A DNA stretch of 13,150 nucleotides, taken from contig CALMPB010000479.1 in assembly GCA_937871985.1 (NCBI GenBank), forward strand, positions 1 through 13,150, read 5' to 3'. A model generated the notes under the pieces. The model did no database searches and had not been told where the DNA came from. It saw only the letters and a list, made by a program, of their open reading frames with translations. Positions within the stretch are counted from its first letter, which is position 1. Each line of letters begins with the position of its first letter. This document shows, piece by piece, positions 7,301 through 12,433 of this stretch. The position numbers and the translations under genes were made by a program. The DNA comes from an uncultured Burkholderiaceae bacterium. Its GTDB lineage: Bacteria > Pseudomonadota > Gammaproteobacteria > Burkholderiales > Burkholderiaceae.

Positions 7301-7572
7301 CTGAACCCGTTACGCGAGATCGACCTGGTCGTCTCCAATCCAGGAATGCCGGCGAGCGCGGTCTCAATCGGATAGGTGACGAGCTTTTCCATTTCGACCG
7401 GGGAGAGGCGCCTGTCGACAGTGTTGATCTGGACTTGTTTGTTGGTGATGTCGGGAACCGCGTCGATCGGCAGCTTGGTGAGCTGCCACAGGCCGACGCC
7501 CGCGATCGCGAGGAAGATGAACAGCACCGCCCATCGTGCGCGGACGGACAGCGCCATGAGACTTGCGATCAT
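4318..7572 (-). CDS. czcA: CzcA-type heavy-metal efflux RND pump
   Basis: A 1084-residue inner-membrane RND permease, full length for the HME-RND family, which exports divalent metals such as Zn2+, Cd2+, Co2+ or Ni2+ using the proton gradient. Visible marks are TM1 near residues 14-30, the porter segment LPIDAVPDITNKQVQINT, the TM4 signature LDFGLIVDGAVIIIEN with D426, D432 and E439 (the proton/metal relay of the CzcA/NccA group), and a second membrane block from about 890 to 1050. The TM4 motif excludes the Cu/Ag CusA class but does not separate Zn/Cd/Co from Ni/Co. ATG 7572 follows the czcB stop by 3 nt and uses a GGAGG inside the czcB end. No frameshift is seen. An IS110 element lies just downstream. 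Confidence 0.95.
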   Translation of the reverse strand: MIASLMALSVRARWAVLFIFLAIAGVGLWQLTKLPIDAVPDITNKQVQINTVDRRLSPVEMEKLVTYPIETALAGIPGLETTRSISRNGFSQVSAIFSEGTDLYFARQQVGERLTQARDTLPDGIQPQIGPVTTGLGEVVMYTVRYRNPGGKGGKVENGQPGWQSDGSYLTPEGDRLTNEVEQAGFLRTVQDWIVRPQLRAVSGVAGVDSIGGYAKTFVVEPDPTKLATYGISYSELGEALENANLAVGANYYNRGGEGYLVRLDARVRSVDEIKNAVAATRGGVPITVGQIANVESGGDLRTGAGSVNGKEAVIGTVLMLIGQNSRIVAQDVGTKLDQISNTLPPGVEVEIVLNRAKLVSSTVATVERNLTEGAILVAASLFLLLGNWRAAVISVLVIPFSFLMMAIGMNAFRVPGNLMSLGALDFGLIVDGAVIIIENCLARLAHRQEHEGRLLTLRERLEETMRASQEMIKPTVFGQAIILLAFAPLLMFTGVEGKTFSPMAITIMLALVAAFILALTFVPAMVALLIRGRVAEKEVWLIAKAKARYLPLLDKAVARPWPFIVGGFAFFLAAVPAFGLLGSEFIPQLDEKNIALASTRVPSVNLEQSLAMQRQVEAAVTKLPEVELMFSKTGTAEVATDPMPQNMSDGYVILKPQDQWPAGVHTKAEVIERIEKASGGQLGQLYEMSQPIQLRFNELIAGVRGDVAIKLYGDDLDKMTQTANEMVRILQSIPGAGSVKADQVGGAPTLDVKLDRAAIARYGLTVREVADTVSAALGGRESGLLYEGDRRFDITVRVPEATRISLDEIQALPVLLPDKVGQSRQQVPLAQVAQIGVTQGLNEIRRENGKRRLAIQINLLGRDAGSFVAEAQSKIAQVKLPAGYYLEWGGQFQSLQDATRRLAIVVPLCFLAIFGLLYLALGGLGRAAAVFLAVPLGLAGGVFTLAMTGIAFSVSAAVGFICLAGVAVLNGLVVMTAIRERIEAGMLLVDAIKEGMTEKMRAVVMTGFVPAIGFVPMALAHGTGAEVQKPLATVVIGGLVAATILTLLVLPAISKVVLGYGERWGRREDGQAPESAGNPVSRA

Positions 7573-7575
7573 GGC

Positions 7576-8736
7576 TTATTCCTCCTCGCCCGCGCCCTTG
7601 CCGAGTTCGGCCTTGAGCAGGAAAGCGTTGCGGGTGGCGATGATGTCGCCGGACTTGAGCCCGGAAACGATTTCAACTCTGCCAGCGCTGCGCTGGCCTA
7701 GCGTCACGAAGCGCGCCCGGAACCCTTGGGGCGTGCGGACGAACACGGCATCGCGGCCGTCAACGCTCTGCACCGCATTTTCGGGGACCACAATCGCATT
7801 GGTCGCTGTGCCCTGGCTCGGCATCAGGCGCACCCGCACGCCAAGACCAGGTTGAAGGACACCGCCCGGCACTTCGATGAGCGCCGTGGCCGAGCGGGTC
7901 TCGCCGCTCAGCGTTGGGGTGACGGCCCGAACACGGCCTTCGACCGTGCATCCATCGTTCAATTCGACGATCGCCCGATCTCCCGCCGCAAGACGCGCTA
8001 TGTCGCTTGGGTTGATCGCGGCTTCGACCTGGATCTTGCTCGGATCGGCGACACGAAAGAGCTCGGCCTCCGGCTGGACAAAGGCACCCAGACTCACCGA
8101 CGCGGAGGTGACGCGCCCGGCGATCGGGCTTGCCACGATGACACCGCGGCCGTCGCCGGTGACGTTAGCCGCACCCGCCGCGACCTGTGCGCGGCGCGCT
8201 TCGGCCGCTGTCGCGGCGGCTTCCGCTTGCGCCTGTTCGAGATCGACGCGCGCCGACACCTTCTGGTCGTAAAGATATCGCTCGCGCGCGAGCGATTTGC
8301 GCGCCAGCTCGGCGCGCGCAGCGGCGGCGGTCCGGTCGGCTGCGATCTGCGCGGCATCCCGGCTCTCGACTACCGCGAGCGCTTCACCGGCCCGGACGGG
8401 ATCACCGAGCCGCTTGAAAACGCGCGTAACCGCGCCGCCCGCACGGGCCGTCACCAACGCTTGACCCGTCGGGGAGGGGGTGACGACCGCCTGCGAAACG
8501 ATCTCCGACCCGAGGCCTCCTGCACGCACCGCCTCCACCGCGATGCCGGCTTCACGGATTGCCTGCGCAGTCATGACGAGGCTATCCGGCGGCCTCTCAC
8601 TTTGGTCTTTCTTTTTTTCTGCCGATTGGTTGCCGGGGGCTGAATCGGCTGTGCAGCGCGCGACGCTGAAGCCGCCAATGGCAGCGAGTAACACGGCACC
8701 CGCCACGCCGCCCAGAAGGCGCTTGTCTTGGATCAT
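7576..8736 (-). CDS. czcB: CzcB-type periplasmic adaptor (membrane fusion protein)
   Basis: A 386-residue RND adaptor that joins CzcA to the outer-membrane channel. An N-terminal hydrophobic anchor (about residues 5-25) precedes a charged linker, the first half of the barrel-sandwich domain (LVTARAGGAVTRVFKRLGD), an alanine/arginine-rich coiled-coil hairpin (about 135-195), the second half (GVIVASPIAGRVTSASV), and beta-barrel and membrane-proximal domains. The long histidine-rich region of some CzcB proteins is absent. I choose ATG 8736, which has GGAG at 8 nt; an in-frame ATG at 8847 would add 37 Cys/His-containing residues filling the gap to czcC. The last codons (GAGEEE) overlap the czcA ribosome-binding site, so the two are translationally linked. 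Confidence 0.92.
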   Translation of the reverse strand: MIQDKRLLGGVAGAVLLAAIGGFSVARCTADSAPGNQSAEKKKDQSERPPDSLVMTAQAIREAGIAVEAVRAGGLGSEIVSQAVVTPSPTGQALVTARAGGAVTRVFKRLGDPVRAGEALAVVESRDAAQIAADRTAAAARAELARKSLARERYLYDQKVSARVDLEQAQAEAAATAAEARRAQVAAGAANVTGDGRGVIVASPIAGRVTSASVSLGAFVQPEAELFRVADPSKIQVEAAINPSDIARLAAGDRAIVELNDGCTVEGRVRAVTPTLSGETRSATALIEVPGGVLQPGLGVRVRLMPSQGTATNAIVVPENAVQSVDGRDAVFVRTPQGFRARFVTLGQRSAGRVEIVSGLKSGDIIATRNAFLLKAELGKGAGEEE

Positions 8737-8858
8737 AGGATATCTCCGGAATTCGGCTGGCCTGGGCCCGACGGCCCGGCAATCGACGGCGCATACGCCG
8801 CCGCCACGATGGCAGGGCGCGTGATAGACCGCACCGATGGGAAGCATTGTTGCAACGC
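8737..8858 (-). other. czcC-czcB intergenic gap
   Basis: The gap is open in the czcB frame from ATG 8847 and would encode a 37-residue extension with C12, H13, C19 and C23 (numbered from that Met). It also contains short GC-rich dyads such as GGGCC-cgac-GGCCC. The GGAG before ATG 8736 makes the short czcB start more likely, so I treat this as untranslated spacer. Confidence 0.4.
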
Positions 8859-10124
8859 TCAGCGGTCCCCCAATTCGGGTGCGGAGGCAGTCAATCGCTC
8901 AAGGCGTGCCTCGGCATCATGATAGGCCGCTAGGGCATCGGTGAACGCAGCCCGGGTCTCGGCGAGGGTTCTTTCTGCCTCCAGCAAATCGAGCTGGCTG
9001 AACTTGCCCTGAGAATAGCCAATCCGAGCGATGCGGGCGGCCTCGGAGGCCGCGGCAAGACCCGGTCCTCCTGCCGACCGAGCCGTTGCGGCAGCATTGG
9101 CCAACTCAGCCTGGGCGCTCGCAATAGCCTGCTCCGCCTCGATCACGGCAACCCGGCGGTTGGCATCGGCCCGCGTCTGCTCGGCGCGAGCCTGACTTAC
9201 GGCGGCCGCGCCGTTGTTGAAAAGCGGGAACGGGACAGCGATTCCGATCACCGCCGCGTTGTCGTTGGTTTCCGATAAGCGCCGCGCGCCGACGCTGATC
9301 GTGATGTCCGGGATACGCTGGGATCTGGCGAGCCGCACCTGGGCATTCGCAGTGTTGAGATCGGCCTGCGCGGCAGCCAGCGCCAATGTACCGCTCGGAT
9401 CGACCGGCATCGTCGGGCCGTAACCGCCGATGCGACCGAACCAGCCAAGATCAAGTGAGCCATCGATAGGCTGACCGATAAGCCGTTCGAGGTTCCCCCG
9501 GGCTACGGCTGCCTCGCGCATCGCGCGTTCGAGACCCACCTCGGCATTCACCCGCAAGACCTCGGCTCGCTGCTGATCAATAGGCGCACCGGCGCCTGCT
9601 ATCACCCGCGTCCGCGCTGCCTTGAAAGCATTTCCTGCGATCTCTGCCTGCTGGCGAGCGACGTCCACGCGTCGTTCGGCGGCGGTCGCCGAGATATAGG
9701 TTTGCGTGATCCGCAGGTTGAGATCTGCGAGCGCGATGGCCGCATCGATTTGCGCGCGCGCGCTCCGGGAATCGGCGACGGCAATTCGTGCGGAACGCTT
9801 GCCGCCAAGCTCTATCGGGAGTGCAAGCGTCGCTGTCGTTTCCGCGCTTTGCGTGCCGCGATAGATGCCAGAGCCGGCAACATTCTCGGTCTGAACCTGA
9901 ATTTCAGGATTGGGCCTGAGGCCCGCGATCGTACGTCCAGCAGCCGCAGAGCGAATCCCCGCCGCCGCCGACTCGATACTAGGGGAACTGCCCCCGGCAA
10001 TGGTTCGGGCACGATCGAGTGTGAAGATCGATTGACTGGTGGAGGGGGGTGAGGCCGCCGACTGCGCCTGGGCAATTGATGCGCAGGACGTGACGGTCAA
10101 TATGGCCGCAATAACTCGATGCAT
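8859..10124 (-). CDS. czcC: CzcC-type outer-membrane efflux channel (TolC family)
   Basis: A 421-residue TolC-family protein forming the outer-membrane exit duct. It has a signal peptide (MHRVIAAILTVTSCASIAQAQ), then two similar halves rich in long alanine/arginine helices, as in OEP-domain proteins; LRPNPEIQVQTENV in the first half and IPDITISVGAR in the second are the paired strand motifs, and FPLFNNG precedes the last long helices. ATG 10124 has AGGAG 9 nt upstream. It is the first of the three efflux genes and is followed by czcB after 122 nt. Upstream lie three small ORFs on the same strand and a MerR-type promoter. Confidence 0.92.
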   Translation of the reverse strand: MHRVIAAILTVTSCASIAQAQSAASPPSTSQSIFTLDRARTIAGGSSPSIESAAAGIRSAAAGRTIAGLRPNPEIQVQTENVAGSGIYRGTQSAETTATLALPIELGGKRSARIAVADSRSARAQIDAAIALADLNLRITQTYISATAAERRVDVARQQAEIAGNAFKAARTRVIAGAGAPIDQQRAEVLRVNAEVGLERAMREAAVARGNLERLIGQPIDGSLDLGWFGRIGGYGPTMPVDPSGTLALAAAQADLNTANAQVRLARSQRIPDITISVGARRLSETNDNAAVIGIAVPFPLFNNGAAAVSQARAEQTRADANRRVAVIEAEQAIASAQAELANAAATARSAGGPGLAAASEAARIARIGYSQGKFSQLDLLEAERTLAETRAAFTDALAAYHDAEARLERLTASAPELGDR

Positions 10125-10158
10125 GAAAAGTAGCTCCTGACTATCCAGACGAAGCTTT

Positions 10159-10237
10159 GCGGCCAGCTGCCGCGAAGAGTCGGATGGTCAGGCCTCGGGT
10201 GGCCTGAGCGCAGGGCCACTGCACGCTTTTGCGTGCA
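10159..10237 (-). promoter_or_regulatory. Three consecutive hairpins before czcC
   Basis: Three perfect inverted repeats follow one another: GCGGC/GCCGC at 10159-10163 and 10169-10173; TCAGGCC/GGCCTGA at 10188-10194 and 10201-10207; and TGCACGC/GCGTGCA at 10220-10226 and 10231-10237 with a TTTT loop. The last two overlap the 3' end of the small secreted-protein ORF, and the stop codon lies in the middle one. No U-run follows, so they are not simple terminators. They may set mRNA stability or the expression ratio between the small ORFs and czcCBA. Confidence 0.5.
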
Positions 10238-10544
10238 TGGAGGTTCGCATCCCAACTCGGGCAACAGCATTGCTCGTAGACGATATGTCCGAGGGCTGTG
10301 GGACGATCGCTGCTATATAATGCGCGTGGCACGCGCAGTTACGATAGGGACAACCTTTGCCACTATCCGTTGGCACGGCGTGAGCGTCGGTGCTCCGGAG
10401 GGCGGCCTGTCCGTCGATACTGCCGTCAACGGCAAAGGAGACTGAGGGCTCCCGCGCGAACGCTGCCGGCGCTGCACCCAAGGAGAGGACCAGCACCACA
10501 AAACCAAGCAGGACGAGCATACGCGGAAAGCCAAGAACGAGCAT
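10188..10544 (-). CDS. Small secreted Cys/His protein upstream of czcC
   Basis: A 118-residue protein with a strong signal peptide or anchor (residues 9-30, ending AAPAAFA) and a short mature part holding H55, C65, C70, C72, H73, H75, H104 and C108, including GCPYRNCACHAH. This suggests a periplasmic metal-binding role, such as a buffer or chaperone that feeds the CzcCBA pump; I do not recognise a named family. The start at 10544 overlaps the stop of the preceding small ORF as TGATG, so translation is probably coupled, which fits the lack of a clear ribosome-binding site. A second Met at codon 9 (10520) is also possible. It ends 63 nt before czcC in a run of hairpins. Confidence 0.6.
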   Translation of the reverse strand: MLVLGFPRMLVLLGFVVLVLSLGAAPAAFAREPSVSFAVDGSIDGQAALRSTDAHAVPTDSGKGCPYRNCACHAHYIAAIVPQPSDISSTSNAVARVGMRTSMHAKACSGPALRPPEA

Positions 10545-10723
10545 CAGCGGCCCCCCAGCCAGGCCGCGGTGGAGGTGGTGCTGAACGTCTTAATCCTCCG
10601 GAAACCCTTGGTACGAACCCGAGCCAGTCCCGCGCGCACGGTCGAGAAATGCCTCCCCGCGATCCCCCACGAGGCCATGCTGCTTCCGCGCGGTGCCGCA
10701 GCGCCTCCGACAAAAATAGTCAT
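10544..10723 (-). CDS. Small basic protein (59 aa), unknown function
   Basis: A 59-residue ORF rich in Arg/Lys (including RVRTKGFRRIK) that ends in TAAWLGGR. Its ATG overlaps the stop of the ORF before it (ATGA) and its TGA overlaps the start of the ORF after it (TGATG). An internal Met at codon 16 (10678) is preceded by GGAAG at 4 nt, and codons from there on are mostly G/C-ending (about 37 of 44), so the true product may be 44 residues. No homologous family is recognised. It may be a leader peptide, a small regulator or simply a coupling ORF. Confidence 0.45.
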   Translation of the reverse strand: MTIFVGGAAAPRGSSMASWGIAGRHFSTVRAGLARVRTKGFRRIKTFSTTSTAAWLGGR

Positions 10724-10830
10724 GCCGAGCCCACGACTGTCTCGGCCGCGAGCTCAATCCAGAGCAAGCGCAGCCAGCATTGACCGTTGAACGTGTCCGG
10801 CTTTGCTGATGCGCAGCTGCTGCAGGTCAT
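10720..10830 (-). CDS. Micro-ORF (36 aa) with MTCSSC start, first in the metal operon
   Basis: A 36-codon ORF starting MTCSSCASAK and containing C3, C6 and C18. The CxxC at the start resembles soft-metal ligands such as the GMTCxxC of heavy-metal-associated domains, but the ORF is too short for that fold. It begins about 24 nt after the expected transcript start of the MerR-type promoter, with GGGGA about 7 nt before the ATG. Its stop overlaps the next ATG (ATGA). About three quarters of codons end in G or C. It could be a metal-binding micropeptide or a leader ORF. Confidence 0.4.
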   Translation of the reverse strand: MTCSSCASAKPDTFNGQCWLRLLWIELAAETVVGSA

Positions 10831-10860
10831 TACGTTATCCCCGAACGAATCGACGCCTGC

Positions 10861-10891
10861 CTTATGCAGTCTATAGCTACTAGAGGGTCAA
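10861..10891 (-). promoter_or_regulatory. MerR-type promoter/operator driving the czc direction
   Basis: On the minus strand TTGACC (10891-10886) is separated by 19 bp from CATAAG (10866-10861). The spacer contains an interrupted dyad (CTCTAGTAG and CTATAGACT). A long 19-bp spacer with a central dyad is the hallmark of MerR-family activated promoters, and the CTATAG/CTAGAGGGT halves match the kind of site used by PbrR/CadR/ZntR-type regulators. Transcription would start near 10854, just before the 36-codon ORF, and run toward czcC. Confidence 0.75.
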
Positions 10892-10978
10892 GCAGGAATT
10901 GCCTCAGCCAGTGCAACCGGGGCGCGATCTCGAACTACCGGATCACCGACACGCTGGTACTGCCGGGCGAAGCCGGGG
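10892..10978. other. Spacer between the two divergent promoters
   Basis: These 87 bp separate the two MerR-type promoters. No ORF with a start and ribosome-binding site, and no remnant of a merR-type helix-turn-helix gene, could be recognised in any frame. Confidence 0.5.
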
Positions 10979-11009
10979 TTGACCCTATAGCAACTAGAGG
11001 GTGCGGAAT
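10979..11009 (+). promoter_or_regulatory. MerR-type promoter/operator driving the methyltransferase
   Basis: TTGACC (10979-10984) is followed at 19 bp by CGGAAT (11004-11009), a weak -10, as is common for activator-dependent promoters. The 21-bp operator at 10982-11002 is a near-perfect dyad with arms ACCCTATAG and CTAGAGGGT around CAA. It matches the operator at 10869-10889 at 18 of 21 positions. The expected start lies near 11016, about 22 nt before the methyltransferase ATG. Confidence 0.75.
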
Positions 11010-11037
11010 ACTTCCGCGACTCGCTACGGAGGTAATG

Positions 11038-11790
11038 ATGAGCGATTGCGGATGTGAGGCCAGCACATTACGGGCAGACAGCGATCCCGCTTATTGGCAC
11101 ACGACGCGCGTTGGCGAAACATGCGAAGCAGGTGTCGGCAGGAACGGTGCCTACACGCCTCCGCTCGAGAAGGGCGACACCGCTGATTACAATCAGGCGA
11201 TCCGACGTTGGACCCTCGATCTGCACTCGTGCCGCGCCATGATCGAGCTTTTGGCACCGCGTCCCGGCGAAGCAATTATTGATGTTGGATGCGGCACCGG
11301 CAGCTTCGCCATCATGCTCAAGGCAGCCGAGCCAGGCGTGGATTTCATCGGCATCGATCCGGACGAGGAAGCGCTGGCGATTGCCCGCGCAAAAGCTGAC
11401 GCCGCCGGCGCGGACATCCGCTGGGAACGCGGCGTCGCGCGGAACTTCGACACTTCCCGCCGACGTTGTTGTCACGAGCCTGATGTTCCACCAGGTGCCC
11501 ATGGCCGAGAAACAGGCGGGCCGGGCCGCGATGTATGCCGCGCTGCGTCCCGGCGGGAGGCTTGTAATCGCTGATTACGGTCGGCAGCGAGGCCTGATGC
11601 GGCTGCTGTTCCGGCTTACCATCCAGCGGCTCGACGGCGTCGCCGACACCCAACCCAATGCGGACGGGGCTCTTCCTCGACTCGTAAGGGCGGCCGGATT
11701 CGGCAACGTGCGGGAAGCAAAACGAATTTACACCGCAACCGGAACGATCGTCCTGATCACGGCGGAGCGGCCCGGCTTATATGGAAGTAA
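11038..11790 (+). pseudogene. Class I SAM-dependent methyltransferase, frameshifted
   Basis: Residues from ATG 11038 (GGAGG at 5 nt) give a methyltransferase with SAM motif I IIDVGCGTGSFAIML, then FIGIDPDEEALAIARAKAD. At about 11452 homology moves to the next frame (LPADVVVTSLMFHQVPMAEKQ, ALRPGGRLVIADYGRQRGLM and onward), consistent with one extra base after the GAC codon at 11449-11451. The second frame has no stop until 12058, through the next gene, while the first frame has TAA at 11788-11790 just where such proteins normally end, so a second compensating indel near the end is possible. Substrate is unknown; the family includes UbiE-like enzymes. About 35-40 N-terminal residues, starting MSDCGCE, are extra to the methyltransferase. 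It may be a pseudogene or a sequencing error. Confidence 0.75.
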
Positions 11791-11792
11791 CG

Positions 11793-12335
11793 ATGAACCT
11801 GGAAACAGAGCAACGGCAAATCAGGAAACAGTCCATACAGGCCATTCTCCTGTGCGCGGCGGTTTCAGTTGGATGCGCCGTCTTCCTGCCCAAGTTCGTC
11901 ACCTTCCCAACGGAGGTCGGCGCACGGCTGGCGTTCGCGATCCAGACGAGCGCCGTCCATTTTGCCGTTGTCGTGGTTGCAGTCCGGCTGGTGTCGAGCG
12001 CGCGCTATCGGTCGGCCGCCGACATCGGAGGAGCTGCCAAGGGACCGCCGAGCCCTGAACTCGCGGTCAAGGTTGCCTTCCTGCAGAATACGCTGGAGCA
12101 GGCATTCCTGGGTGTCGGCGCGCATCTGCTACTGGCCTCGGTCGCGGGCGGCCGCTGGCTGGCACTGCTGATCGCGTCCGACGTGCTGTTCGCGATTGGT
12201 CGGCTCAGCTTCTACCGTTGCTATAGCGACGGTGCCGGTGCCCGGGCGTTCGGAATGGCGACGACAGCGCTCGCGGCGCTCACCTGCTATCTGGCCGCCA
12301 GCGCGCTGCTCATCGGCCGGCTATTCGGCGGGTGA
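11793..12335 (+). CDS. MAPEG family membrane protein
   Basis: A 180-residue protein with four hydrophobic segments (about residues 18-35, 45-67, 104-135, 153-175). The C-terminal half carries the MAPEG pattern: N99 and E102 in FLQNTLEQAF, then ASDVLFAIGRLSFYRCY with R137, Y141 and Y144, and R151. MAPEG proteins bind glutathione or lipid thiols; bacterial members are mostly of unknown substrate, so I do not assign one. ATG 11793 has GGAAG at 5 nt; the in-frame ATG at 11781 is less well placed. It follows the methyltransferase directly and should share its MerR-type promoter, which suggests a thiol or membrane-stress role in metal exposure. Confidence 0.7.
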   Translation: MNLETEQRQIRKQSIQAILLCAAVSVGCAVFLPKFVTFPTEVGARLAFAIQTSAVHFAVVVVAVRLVSSARYRSAADIGGAAKGPPSPELAVKVAFLQNTLEQAFLGVGAHLLLASVAGGRWLALLIASDVLFAIGRLSFYRCYSDGAGARAFGMATTALAALTCYLAASALLIGRLFGG

Positions 12336-12433
12336 TGCCAGCAGGCGGTGCGGTCGCATAACCTGAAGCCAGCCTTTGGGATGATGGCGGTGATCTCGGC
12401 GACCTGAGCGTCCGTGGGCGCGGAAAGCCTGGC
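12336..12433. other. Gap between convergent genes
   Basis: The MAPEG gene and the protease gene converge here. No terminator hairpin with a T-run is visible. On the minus strand, the protease frame stays open past its TAG and reads APTDAQVAEITAIIPKAGF, which looks protein-like but has no start or ribosome-binding site of its own. Confidence 0.4.

Noticed and set aside
6220..7701. A 493-residue plus-strand ORF opposite czcA
   Set aside because: It mirrors the strongly supported RND gene, shows no recognised domain, and is an antisense ORF expected in GC-rich coding DNA.
7726..8643. A 305-residue plus-strand ORF opposite czcB
   Set aside because: It is antisense to the adaptor gene, Arg/His-rich and without a family pattern.
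10426..10713. A 95-residue minus-strand ORF overlapping the small-ORF chain
   Set aside because: It is in a different frame from the coupled ORFs, is Gly/Pro/Arg low-complexity, and lacks a ribosome-binding site.
11781..12058. The second methyltransferase frame as a real C-terminal extension
   Set aside because: It overlaps the MAPEG gene in another frame and is composed of low-complexity Arg-rich sequence with no similarity to methyltransferase C-termini.
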